Made by a program: the position numbers and the translations under genes. The notes below the pieces were generated by a model, which did not search any database, was not told where the DNA came from, and saw only the letters and a program-made list of their open reading frames with translations. Positions 51,995 to 60,187 of a stretch of 64,000 nucleotides of DNA are shown here, in pieces (within the stretch, counting starts at the first letter, position 1; every line of letters begins with the position of its first letter). Source of the stretch: Ga0077560 sp046330395. Its GTDB lineage: Bacteria > Actinomycetota > Thermoleophilia > Miltoncostaeales > Miltoncostaeaceae. The DNA lies in assembly GCA_046330395.1 (NCBI GenBank), contig JAXLSS010000004.1, positions 186,001 to 250,000 of the forward strand, written 5' to 3'.

Positions 51995-54964
51995 ATGACC
52001 ACCGGTGCCACTCCGCATGGAGTCTCCACGCCCAACTTCCCCCCCGGCACCGACCGGGTCGCGGAGGTCATCGCGTCGCGCGACTGGGCGTCCACCCCCC
52101 TGGGACCTCGCGAGGACTGGCCGGCCGAGTTGCGGTCGCTGCTGCGGGTGCTGCTGACCTCGCGGTTCTCCATGTGGCTGGGCTGGGGACCCGACCTGGC
52201 GTTCTTCTACAACGACGCCTACCGCCGGGACACCCTGGGCACCAAGCACCCGTGGGCGCTCGGGCGCCCGGCGCGCGAGGTGTGGGCGGAGGCGTGGGAC
52301 GACCTCGCACCCCGCATCGAGCAGGTGATGGCGGAGGGGCGGTCCACGTGGGACCAGGCGCTGGAGCTGCGACTGGAGCGTGGCGACTCGCCGGAGGAGA
52401 CCTACCACACGTTCTCCTACAGCCCCATCACGGGCGACGACGGGGCGGTGCTGGGACTGTTCTGCGTGGTCACCGAGGAAACCCATCGCGTGATCGGGGC
52501 CCGCAGGATGGCCACGCTGCGACGGCTTGGAGGCGACCTGGCCATGCAGCTGGAGGAGGACGAGATGCTGCGCGCCCTGGGTGGCAGCCTCGCCTCCAAC
52601 ACCCGGGACCTGCCGTTCACGTGCGTCTACGTCTCCGAGGCCGACGGGGTGGCACGGCTGGCGGGCACCAGCGGCATCACCCCGGGAGCGCCGGGGGCGC
52701 CCGAGGTGATCGCGGGTGACGCCCCCGCCTGGCCGCTGCCGTCCGGTGGCGGGCCGCTGGTGGTGGACGACCTGCGGGACCGCTTCGGCGACCTCCCCAC
52801 GGGGGAGTGGGACCGCCCGCCGTCCCGGGCGGTGGTGGTGCCCCTGGTGATGCGGGCGGGGGACCCGCCGCTGGGCTGGTTCGTGGCCGGCATGAACCCG
52901 CTGCGCCCCCTCGACCAGGAGGCGCTGGGGTGGGTGGAGCTGGTGGCGGGACGCATCGCCGGCAGCCTCGCCACCGTGCGCGCCTACGCCGGCGAACGTC
53001 GCCGCGCCGAGGCGCTGGCGGAGCTGGACCGGGCCAAGACCACCTTCTTCAGCGACATCAGCCACGAGCTGCGGACGCCGCTCACCCTGATGTCCGGCCC
53101 GCTGCAGCAGGCCACCCAGCGCCCCGAGCTGCCCGACGACCTGCGTGAGCAGCTGGGGTTCGCCTACCGCGGCAGCGGCCGCCTCCTGAAGCTGGTGAAC
53201 ACCCTGCTGGAGTTCGCGCGCATCGAGGCGGGACGGGTGGACGCGCGCTTCGAGCCGATCGAGCTGGCGGCCTTCACCGAGGACATCGCCAGCGCCTTCC
53301 GCTCGGGTGCCGAGACCATGGGCCTGCGGATGACGGTGGCGTGCGCACCGCTGGGTGAGCCGGTGTTCGTCGACCCGGAGATGTGGGAGAAGATCGTCTC
53401 CAACCTGCTCAGCAACGCGCTCAAGTTCACCCACGAGGGCGAGGTGCACGTCGCGCTCGCCCTCGAGGATGCCGACGCGGTGCTGCGGGTACGGGACACC
53501 GGCATCGGGATCGCGCCCGACGACCTCCCCGAGTTGTTCCGCAGGTTCCATCGCGTGCGTGGCGCCGAGGGCCGCACGCACGAGGGAAGCGGGATCGGCC
53601 TGGCGCTGGTGTCGGAGCTGGCCCAGCTGCACGGCGGCCGGGCGGGCGTGCGCAGCCGGCCCGGCGCGGGCAGCGAGTTCGAGGTGCGCATCCCGCGGGG
53701 ACGGGCACACATCCCGGATGAGCACCTGGCCGCCGCCCCGGCGATGCGCGACGGCGTCACCACACAGCAGTTCGTGCAGGAGGTGCTCTCCTGGGCGGAC
53801 GACCCGGATCCGGCACCCGAGTTCCCGGGAATGCCGGTGGCCGACGCCCGCGCCGCGGCCTCGGGACGCATCCTGGTGGCCGATGACAACGCCGACATGC
53901 GCGCGTACCTCACCCGGCTGCTCGGGAGCCACTACGAGGTGCGCGCGCTGGCCAACGGGCATGACGTGCTGCGCGCGGCCATGGACGACCCGCCCGACCT
54001 CATCGTCAGCGACGTGATGATGCCCCGGGTGGACGGCCTGGAGATGGTGCGCCGGCTGCGCGCCAACCCGCGCACCGCGCGGATCCCGGTGATGCTGCTG
54101 TCGGCCAGGGCCGGGGTGGAGGCGTCCGAGGAGGGGCTGGACAGCGGCGCCGACGACTACCTGCTCAAACCGTTCAGCGCGCGGGAGCTGCTGGCCCGGG
54201 TGGGCGCCCACATGGCCCTGGGCCGGGCCCGGCGGGAGGCGGAGGATCAGGAGCGGGCGGCCCGCGAGCGCATCGAGGACCTGCAGGCGCGCACGGCCCG
54301 CGACGAGCAGCGCCTGCGCCTGCTGGCCACGGCGTCCACCACCTGCCTGTGGGGTACCGACGCCGCCGGGGTGGTCACCGAGCCCAGCCCCTCATGGGAG
54401 GAGTTCACCGGTCAGGCCACCTCCGAGTACCTCGGCCCGGATCGCGGCTGGCTGGACGCCTTCGACGGCCCGGACCGTGAGCGGCTCACGCACTGGTTCA
54501 CCGGCCCGGCCCGGCCACGGGACGCGGTGGCCCGTCTGCGGCATGCCGACGGCACCCACCGCCGTGTGCGCCTGCACGCGGTGCCCGTGACGGCGGAGGG
54601 GGCCGTGGGGGAGTGGATCGCCAGCGCCACCGACGTGGAGGACGAGCTGCTGCTGCGGGAGGAGCACGAGCGGCAGCACTTGGAGCTGCGCGTGGCCCAG
54701 GCGCAGATCGCGCAGGCCACCGCGGCGGGCAGGGTGGGGGTGTGGACCTGGGAGATGGCCGGCGATCACATCACCGCCGACCCGGTGTTCGCGCAGATCC
54801 TCGGCCTCGAGGCCGGCGGTGCCGGCCCGGTGGCGACCTCCGTCGTCGGCTGCTGGAGGCCGTGCACCGGAGGACCGCGACGCCGTGCACCGCGCGCTGC
54901 GGGAATCGGTGCGCACCGGCACCGACCACGAGGCGGAGTTCCGGGTGCACGGTGCCCATGGTGA
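51995..54964 (+). CDS. hybrid sensor histidine kinase with receiver and PAS domains (first part of a broken giant protein)
   Basis: From ATG 51995: a PAS-like domain (20-170: DWASTPLGPREDWPAELRSL, WGPDLAFFYNDAYRRD, EETYHTFSYSPITG), a GAF-like segment (about 195-330), HisKA with phospho-His in SDISHELRTPLTLMSGPL (about 355), HATPase_c (NLLSNALKFT, DTGIGIAPDDLPELF, GSGIGLALV), then a receiver (626-740) with phospho-Asp in DLIVSDVMMPRVDG and KPF. Two PAS domains follow. Near 54835-54890 the frame changes twice, after GAGPVAT and EAVH, so the literal chain ends at 54964. Real coding sequence continues (PEDRDAVHRALRESV) and joins the protein at 55141. Confidence 0.9.
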   Translation: MTTGATPHGVSTPNFPPGTDRVAEVIASRDWASTPLGPREDWPAELRSLLRVLLTSRFSMWLGWGPDLAFFYNDAYRRDTLGTKHPWALGRPAREVWAEAWDDLAPRIEQVMAEGRSTWDQALELRLERGDSPEETYHTFSYSPITGDDGAVLGLFCVVTEETHRVIGARRMATLRRLGGDLAMQLEEDEMLRALGGSLASNTRDLPFTCVYVSEADGVARLAGTSGITPGAPGAPEVIAGDAPAWPLPSGGGPLVVDDLRDRFGDLPTGEWDRPPSRAVVVPLVMRAGDPPLGWFVAGMNPLRPLDQEALGWVELVAGRIAGSLATVRAYAGERRRAEALAELDRAKTTFFSDISHELRTPLTLMSGPLQQATQRPELPDDLREQLGFAYRGSGRLLKLVNTLLEFARIEAGRVDARFEPIELAAFTEDIASAFRSGAETMGLRMTVACAPLGEPVFVDPEMWEKIVSNLLSNALKFTHEGEVHVALALEDADAVLRVRDTGIGIAPDDLPELFRRFHRVRGAEGRTHEGSGIGLALVSELAQLHGGRAGVRSRPGAGSEFEVRIPRGRAHIPDEHLAAAPAMRDGVTTQQFVQEVLSWADDPDPAPEFPGMPVADARAAASGRILVADDNADMRAYLTRLLGSHYEVRALANGHDVLRAAMDDPPDLIVSDVMMPRVDGLEMVRRLRANPRTARIPVMLLSARAGVEASEEGLDSGADDYLLKPFSARELLARVGAHMALGRARREAEDQERAARERIEDLQARTARDEQRLRLLATASTTCLWGTDAAGVVTEPSPSWEEFTGQATSEYLGPDRGWLDAFDGPDRERLTHWFTGPARPRDAVARLRHADGTHRRVRLHAVPVTAEGAVGEWIASATDVEDELLLREEHERQHLELRVAQAQIAQATAAGRVGVWTWEMAGDHITADPVFAQILGLEAGGAGPVATSVVGCWRPCTGGPRRRAPRAAGIGAHRHRPRGGVPGARCPW

Positions 54965-55140
54965 GCTGAGCTGGGTGCTCAGCCGGGGGTCCTGCGAGCG
55001 CGACGCGGACGGCACCGTGCAGCGCGTCAGCGGCGTGGCCATCGACATCACCGGCGAGCGTGGGGCCCTGGAGCGGCTGGAGCTGCTGGCACGGGCCGGC
55101 GAGGTGCTGACCGGCAGCCGCGATCTGCAGCGCACCCTCG

Positions 55141-57654
55141 ATGACGGTGGCCGACCTGGTGTCGCCGTTCCTGGCCGACTACGCGGTGTTCGACCTCATC
55201 GAGGACGGCACGGTGGTGAAGGTGGCGGGCCGCCACGCGTCGGTGGCGCGACGGGACTTCGCGTTGCAGGCGGCCGGATACACCCCGCCGCTCAACCACC
55301 CGCACCACCCCGCCGCGGCCGCCATGCGCACCGGCCAGGAGATCCTGGTGCACGACGTCACCGATGCGTGGATCGAGCGCATCGCGGTGAGCCCCGCGCA
55401 CGCGGACTTCCTGCGGTCGCTGGAGATCTCCTCGTTCCTGTGCGTGCCGCTGCTGGTGAACGACGGGGTCATCGGCGCCCTGTCGCTGGTGTTCAGCGGG
55501 TCGGGCCGCCGGCACGGCAGCGCCGAGGTGCGCGTGGCGCGCGAGCTGGCGGGGCGGTCGGCGGTCGCCATCGAGAACGCGCACCTGTTCAGCCGCGTCG
55601 AGCTGGCACGCCGGCGTGCCGAGGCGCTCACCCGTGAGCAGGCCCGCCTGCTGGTGTCCGAACGCGAGGCGCTGTCGCGCGCCCGGCTGCTGGAGCGCAA
55701 CGCCATCCACCTGGCCGCGGCCCTCACGGTGGAGGACGTGTGCCGCACCACCGCCGACGACCTGGAGGCCTTCGGGCTGGACGTGGTGGCGGTGGAGGTG
55801 CTGGACGACGCCGGCACGCCCGAGTGGGTTGCCAGCGTGGGCGTGGCCCTCACCGACATGGAGGACCACCGGGGCACGTTCCGGCCGCCCCCGGACGAGC
55901 GCGTGCCCGGCGGGATCCGCCGCGGGGCCCGGCTGGAGTTCCCGCGCCGCGGCGATGCCGACGCCCCGTTCCCCGCCCCCGCGGAGGCGTTTCCCCACCG
56001 CATCCTCACCAGCATCGCGATCCCCCTGATGGACAGCGGAGGACGCTCCGTGGGGGCCGTCTACGCCGGCAGCCGCCAGGGCGACTGGCTCACGGACGAA
56101 CGCCGCGCCGTGCTGCACGGCACGGCGCAGCAGTGCGGGCTGGCGCTGGAACGGGCCCGCCTGCACCAGGCCGAGCGCAGGTCGCGGCTGCGCAGCGAGC
56201 TCATCGGTGCGGTGCTCACCGAGATGGAGGCGCGGGTGAGCCTCACCGAGCGCGCCGAGGCCATGCTGGACGCCCTGGTGCCCCGCATCGCCGACGCCGG
56301 GGCGGTGCTGCACGCCCGCCCGGGCCGCGGGGTGGTGGCGATGACCCGGCTGGAACCGGGCGAGATGGCGGCGGTGGACGATCCCGACGCGCACGGGTGG
56401 GTCACCGTGCCCCTGGGCGAGGCGGGGATCGACCTGCTGCTGGGGATGCGCCACAACCGGGACGCCGTGCTGCTGCGCGACCTCGACCTGCTGCACGATC
56501 TGTCGGCGCGGGCGGGGCTGGCCCTGCAGACCGCCCGGCTGCGGGACGAGGAGCACCAGGTTGCGGTGGAGCTGCAGCGGAGCCTGCTGCCGGCCCGCCT
56601 CGACACGGTGGAGCACGTCGTGGTGCAGGCCCGCTACCACGCCGCCGAGCGCCTGCTGGAGGTGGGTGGCGACTGGTACGACACGCTGCGGCTGCCCGAC
56701 GGCAGGATCGGCCTGTGCGTGGGCGACGTGGTGGGCCACGACCTGCAGGCCGGCATCGTGATGGGGCAGCTGCGCACCGCGCTGCTGACGCACGCCGCCA
56801 TGGGTGACGGCCCGGCGGGCACCCTCAGCCGGCTGGACGAGGTGGCCGCGCGCATCGAGGGCGCCCAGCTCACCACGGTGTGTTACGCCGAGCTCGACCC
56901 CGCGGACGGCACGCTGGTGTACGCGTGCGCCGGCCATCCCCCGCCGCTGGTGGTGGACGTGGGGGGCGCAGCCCGGTTCCTGTGGGACGGGCGGTCCACG
57001 CCCCTGGGCGGGCCGCGCGGCGGTGCGCGCACGGAGGGGCGCACGCGGATGGCCCCCGGGTCGCGCCTGGTGCTGTACTCGGACGGCCTTGTGGAGCGCA
57101 GGTTCCACGACATCGACGACCGCTTCGCCGCGCTGGCGCGGGTGGCGGCGGAGGCCGGCTGGCGCTCGCAGGGCCAGTTCTGCGACGTGACGATCGCGCG
57201 GATGACCGCCGGGGCCTCCCGCGACGACGACCTGGCCCTGCTGTGCGCGGAGTTCCGTCCCCGGGTGGGTGCGCCGTTCGCCCGGCGGTTCCCGGCCCGC
57301 ATGGACATGCTGTCCACCATGCGCCGGGCGCTCGACGAGTGGGGGGCCTCACTCGGCATCGAACGGCGTGAGGGCATGGTGCTGGCCTGCAGCGAGGCGT
57401 GCAGCAACGCGGTGGAGCACGCCTACCGGGGCACGGACGCCGGGGAGGTGTCGCTGGAGGCGGTGTTCGACGGGCGCGCGGTGCAGATGACCGTGCGCGA
57501 CGACGGCAGCTGGCGTCCCCCAGAGCCCAACCCCGAGCGGGGGCGGGGTCTCATCGTGGTGCGGGCCGTGGCCGACGAGGTGAGCGTGCAACCGGGGGAG
57601 GACGGGACCACGCTGGTGGCCCGCGTCCCCATCACCACCGCGCCGCCCGGGTAG
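55141..57654 (+). CDS. GAF-PP2C (SpoIIE)-RsbW-like HATPase part of the same giant sensor
   Basis: Read as one protein with the preceding kinase, total about 1,880 residues. The tail of a PAS domain (54880-55140) lies in another frame, and the third frame break is at about 55140 (TLD to TVADLVSPF). In this part come GAF (1-165: AVFDLIEDGTVVKVAGRHAS, FLCVPLLVNDGVIGALSLVF), a second GAF-like segment, then a SpoIIE/RsbU-type PP2C phosphatase (about 480-690: SLLPARLDTVEHVVVQARYH, GGDWYDTLRLPDG, GDVVGHDLQAGIVMGQLRTA, YACAGHPPPLV) and an RsbW-like HATPase (EACSNAVEHAYRGT, RDDGSWRPPE, GRGLIVVRAVADEV). The ATG at 55141 is internal. It would act on anti-sigma-factor antagonists. Confidence 0.9.
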   Translation: MTVADLVSPFLADYAVFDLIEDGTVVKVAGRHASVARRDFALQAAGYTPPLNHPHHPAAAAMRTGQEILVHDVTDAWIERIAVSPAHADFLRSLEISSFLCVPLLVNDGVIGALSLVFSGSGRRHGSAEVRVARELAGRSAVAIENAHLFSRVELARRRAEALTREQARLLVSEREALSRARLLERNAIHLAAALTVEDVCRTTADDLEAFGLDVVAVEVLDDAGTPEWVASVGVALTDMEDHRGTFRPPPDERVPGGIRRGARLEFPRRGDADAPFPAPAEAFPHRILTSIAIPLMDSGGRSVGAVYAGSRQGDWLTDERRAVLHGTAQQCGLALERARLHQAERRSRLRSELIGAVLTEMEARVSLTERAEAMLDALVPRIADAGAVLHARPGRGVVAMTRLEPGEMAAVDDPDAHGWVTVPLGEAGIDLLLGMRHNRDAVLLRDLDLLHDLSARAGLALQTARLRDEEHQVAVELQRSLLPARLDTVEHVVVQARYHAAERLLEVGGDWYDTLRLPDGRIGLCVGDVVGHDLQAGIVMGQLRTALLTHAAMGDGPAGTLSRLDEVAARIEGAQLTTVCYAELDPADGTLVYACAGHPPPLVVDVGGAARFLWDGRSTPLGGPRGGARTEGRTRMAPGSRLVLYSDGLVERRFHDIDDRFAALARVAAEAGWRSQGQFCDVTIARMTAGASRDDDLALLCAEFRPRVGAPFARRFPARMDMLSTMRRALDEWGASLGIERREGMVLACSEACSNAVEHAYRGTDAGEVSLEAVFDGRAVQMTVRDDGSWRPPEPNPERGRGLIVVRAVADEVSVQPGEDGTTLVARVPITTAPPG

Positions 57655-57686
57655 GCGGCCTCGCCGGCGGACGGGTCGCCGCCGCC

Positions 57687-57857
57687 CTATGCGCCGCCGC
57701 GCATCCCCGGCCCGCCGTGCGACGGCGGGTCCGAGCTGGGGAACGACTCCTCGGAGGCCTCGTCCACCCCGTCGTCGGGCTCCGCCTCACGGTCCGGACG
57801 CGGTGTGGGCGCGGCCTCGCGGTCCCGCTCGTCGCGCGGGTCGCCGGTGTGGATCAT
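57687..57857 (-). CDS. small acidic conserved protein with EASEESFPSSDPPS motif
   Basis: 56 residues from ATG 57857. The C-terminal part DEASEESFPSSDPPSHGG matches a motif found at the end of many small uncharacterised bacterial proteins (usually DEASEESFPASDPPAW). No fold can be predicted; it is highly charged and likely unstructured. The gene has its own sigma-B-like promoter 32-56 bases upstream. It ends in convergence with the giant sensor gene. Confidence 0.75.
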   Translation of the reverse strand: MIHTGDPRDERDREAAPTPRPDREAEPDDGVDEASEESFPSSDPPSHGGPGMRGGA

Positions 57858-57888
57858 CGCTGGTCCCCCTGGTCGGTGTGACCCGCAC

Positions 57889-57913
57889 GTTCCCGGGCCG
57901 CCGCCGGTGAAAC
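57889..57913 (-). promoter_or_regulatory. sigma-B-type promoter GTTT-N15-GGGAAC (minus strand)
   Basis: On the minus strand, GTTT (complement of 57910-57913), 15 bases and GGGAAC (complement of 57889-57894), 32 bases before the ATG of the small acidic gene. The perfect recurrence of a ten-base pattern and spacing from 50506-50530 is the strongest support for both. Confidence 0.6.
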
Positions 57914-57991
57914 GCGCGGGTGTCTTGCGGGCGGTCCGGTCGGCAACGCGACGCGCCACCGGGTTGTGGTGGTCCCTCGCACCGTCACGGG

Positions 57992-58016
57992 GATTGCGGT
58001 GCCGTACACCGGGAAC
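57992..58016 (+). promoter_or_regulatory. sigma-B-like promoter GATT-N15-GGGAAC
   Basis: GATT at 57992-57995, 15 bases, GGGAAC at 58011-58016, 39 bases before the PRC-barrel ATG. One base of the -35 differs from the two GTTT sites, and spacing is the same. Confidence 0.5.
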
Positions 58017-58054
58017 AGCCGGCCTGTCAGAGGTCACCGACAGGGGAGGGTGCG

Positions 58055-58597
58055 ATGAGCGACGCCACCGAACGCATGGACACCGGCGATGAGGCCACCA
58101 TCGGTCCGGAGGACTACCCGGCCACCACGCGCCTGCCCTCGCTGGACCGTCTGCGTGGCATGGAGGTGCGCGACGAGCGCGAGGAGAAGGTCGGCAAGGT
58201 GGTAGACGTGTACCTGGACGCGGAGGCCCGGTACGTGCGCTACCTGGTGATCGGCACGGGCATGCTGGGCCGCACCCGCGGCGCCATCCCGGTGGACGAG
58301 GTGCGCTACGTGGACACCGGGGAGGACGACGCGCACATCGTGGTGCCCTACAGCCGCGAGCACCTGGCGGCCGCACCGATGCTGGAGGACGACGAGCTCA
58401 CCCCCGACCGGGAACGGGCCATCTACACCCACTACCAACGCGCGGGGTACTGGGAGGACGCGCGGCAGGCCGTGCGGGCCCGCCAGACCACGCCGGCGCC
58501 CACCCCGGAGATCGCCGAGGCCGGGGCGGTGGCCGACCTCAACAGCCGGGTCACGGCCGAGGGCGGCGGCGCGCGCGTGCGGCGCATGACCGGCTGA
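58055..58597 (+). CDS. PRC-barrel domain protein
   Basis: 180 residues from ATG 58055 after CAGGGGAGGG. The PRC-barrel spans about residues 25-110 with SLDRLRGMEVRDEREEKVGK, VDVYLDAEARYVRYLVIGTG, RTRGAIPVDEVRYV and DAHIVVPYSREHLAAAP. The rest is a charged helix plus tail (YTHYQRAGYWEDARQAVRAR). PRC-barrel proteins of this kind occur repeatedly with stress-induced genes; a molecular role is unknown. Own promoter candidate at 57992-58016. Confidence 0.85.
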   Translation: MSDATERMDTGDEATIGPEDYPATTRLPSLDRLRGMEVRDEREEKVGKVVDVYLDAEARYVRYLVIGTGMLGRTRGAIPVDEVRYVDTGEDDAHIVVPYSREHLAAAPMLEDDELTPDRERAIYTHYQRAGYWEDARQAVRARQTTPAPTPEIAEAGAVADLNSRVTAEGGGARVRRMTG

Positions 58598-58632
58598 GCG
58601 AGGGCGCGGCGCGTGGCGGGGAGCACCGGGGG

Positions 58633-59520
58633 ATGAGGGTGGACGTGGTCATCCCCACCACGCGCCCGCAGGGCGTGGCGCGGCTGCTGGCGGCGCTGGA
58701 CGGTTTCGAGGGCCGCGTCATCGTGGTGGACGGCAATGGCATCGCCCCGGCCGCCGCCCGCAACATCGGGTGGCGGCGGTCGCTGGCGCAGTGGGTGTGC
58801 TTCCTGGATGACGAGGTCATCCCCGAGGCGGGATGGGAGCGCACCCTCCGCGCCGAGCTGGCGCGGGCCGGTGAGGACGTGGCGGGTGTGCAGGGGCGCA
58901 TCGTGGTGCCCATGCCGCGGCGGCGGCGGCCCACCGACTGGGAGCGCGAGGTGGGGGCGCTGGAGGGCGCGGCGTGGGCCACCGCCGACATGGCGTACCG
59001 CCGCGGGGCCCTGGAGCGCGTGGGCGGCTTCGACGAGCGGCTCCGATCCGTCTCCCGTGAGGACGCCGACCTGGCGTTGCGCGTGATGGCGCAGGGCATG
59101 CGGCTGATCCGGGGCCGTCGGCGCGTGGTGCACCCGGTGGGTCCCGCGGGCCCGTGGGTGAGCGTCGCCAGGCAGCGCGGTACCGCCGACGACGTGCTGA
59201 TGCGGGCCACGCACGGGCGCGACTGGCGCATCCGGGCCCGGGTCCCGGAGGGGGCCCTGCGCCGGCATATGGCCGCCACGGTGGCCGGCACCGTGGCCGT
59301 GACCCTGTTGGCAGGCGGGCGCCGCCGGCCGGCAGCGGTGGCCGGGGCGGCCTGGCTGGCCCTCACGGCGGTCTTCGGGGCGCGCCGCATCGCTCCGGGC
59401 CCGAGGAACCCGCGCGAGGTGGCCACCATGCTGGCCACCAGCGTGGCCATCCCTCCGGCCGCTGCCGCCTGGTGGCTGGTGGGGCACCTGCGGCAGCGGC
59501 GGCGGCACCGCGGGATCTGA
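58633..59520 (+). CDS. family 2 glycosyltransferase with C-terminal membrane region
   Basis: 295 residues. GT-A core: VDVVIPTTRPQGVARLLAAL, VIVVDGNGIAPAAARNIG, WVCFLDDEVIPEAGW (metal-binding DDE/DxD), ATADMAYRRGALERVGGFDE and SVSREDADLALRVM (acceptor base). Two hydrophobic segments near residues 215-280 (VAGTVAVTLLAGG, VATMLATSVAIPPAAAAWWL) likely attach it to the membrane. The sugar and acceptor are not inferable. It is separated by few bases from the PRC-barrel gene. Confidence 0.88.
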   Translation: MRVDVVIPTTRPQGVARLLAALDGFEGRVIVVDGNGIAPAAARNIGWRRSLAQWVCFLDDEVIPEAGWERTLRAELARAGEDVAGVQGRIVVPMPRRRRPTDWEREVGALEGAAWATADMAYRRGALERVGGFDERLRSVSREDADLALRVMAQGMRLIRGRRRVVHPVGPAGPWVSVARQRGTADDVLMRATHGRDWRIRARVPEGALRRHMAATVAGTVAVTLLAGGRRRPAAVAGAAWLALTAVFGARRIAPGPRNPREVATMLATSVAIPPAAAAWWLVGHLRQRRRHRGI

Positions 59521-59602
59521 CCCGCGGCCGGGCCCGGGGTGCCATGGTTGCACCGCCGGTGGGCGGGTATGCAGCCTTCAGCCATTCGCGGAAAGGAGCG
59601 GC

Positions 59603-60187
59603 GTGCCCTCCGTGCAGGCCGAGCATCTGGTGGTGGCGCTCAAACGCATCGCCGCGGCGCTGCGGGACGCCGAGATCGAGTTCGCGCTGGGCGGTGGCCT
59701 GGCGGCGTGGGCGCGCGGCGGCCCGCCCACCGACAACGACATCGACCTGCTGATCCGTGAGGAGGACGCCCGCCGCGCCATCGAGGTGGCCTCGCGGGCG
59801 GGGTTGCGAGTGGAGGTGCCGCCGGAGGGCTGGCTGGTGAAGGCCTGGGACGGCGAGGTGCTGATCGACCTCATCCACCACCCCACGGGGCTCCCGGTGG
59901 ATGATGCGCTCATGGCGCGGTGCGACGAGCTGGTGGTGCGGGCGGTGGCGATGCGGGTGGTGCGGGTGGACGACCTGCTCACCAGCAAGTTGCTGGCCCT
60001 CGGGGAGCACAATCTCGACCTCAGCCCCACCCTGAGAATTGCCCGCGCGCTGCGTGAGCAGATCGATTGGGACGTGCTGTGGCAGCGGACATCGTGCAGC
60101 CCCTACGCCCGCACCTTCTTCACGCTGGTGCGCGAGCTGCGGGTGCTGAGCACGGCGTCGGTGGTGCGCCCCGTGGAGGTGGCGTGA
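59603..60187 (+). CDS. nucleotidyltransferase-fold protein
   Basis: 194 residues from GTG 59603, with AAAGGAG upstream. The N-terminal EFALGGGLAAWARGGPPTDN, then DIDLLI, is a minimal nucleotidyltransferase site: GG-x-A followed by a D-x-D pair, and LIDLIHHPTG supplies a further acidic residue. VVRVDDLLTSKLLALG is the helix seen in AbiEii/AadA-like and MazG-neighbouring folds. The substrate may be a nucleotide, tRNA or protein side chain. The stop is fused to the GTG of the next gene (GTGA), so the two proteins are coupled. Confidence 0.8.
   Translation: MPSVQAEHLVVALKRIAAALRDAEIEFALGGGLAAWARGGPPTDNDIDLLIREEDARRAIEVASRAGLRVEVPPEGWLVKAWDGEVLIDLIHHPTGLPVDDALMARCDELVVRAVAMRVVRVDDLLTSKLLALGEHNLDLSPTLRIARALREQIDWDVLWQRTSCSPYARTFFTLVRELRVLSTASVVRPVEVA

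Noticed and set aside
51950..51995. Sigma-B-like promoter GTTT...GTATAC before the giant sensor
   Set aside because: Spacing between GTTT and GTAT is only 12 bases and the GGG is displaced, so it does not fit the pattern of the other sites.
51251..54211. 986-codon minus-strand frame
   Set aside because: Antisense to a histidine kinase with intact catalytic motifs; no recognisable domain in the minus frame.
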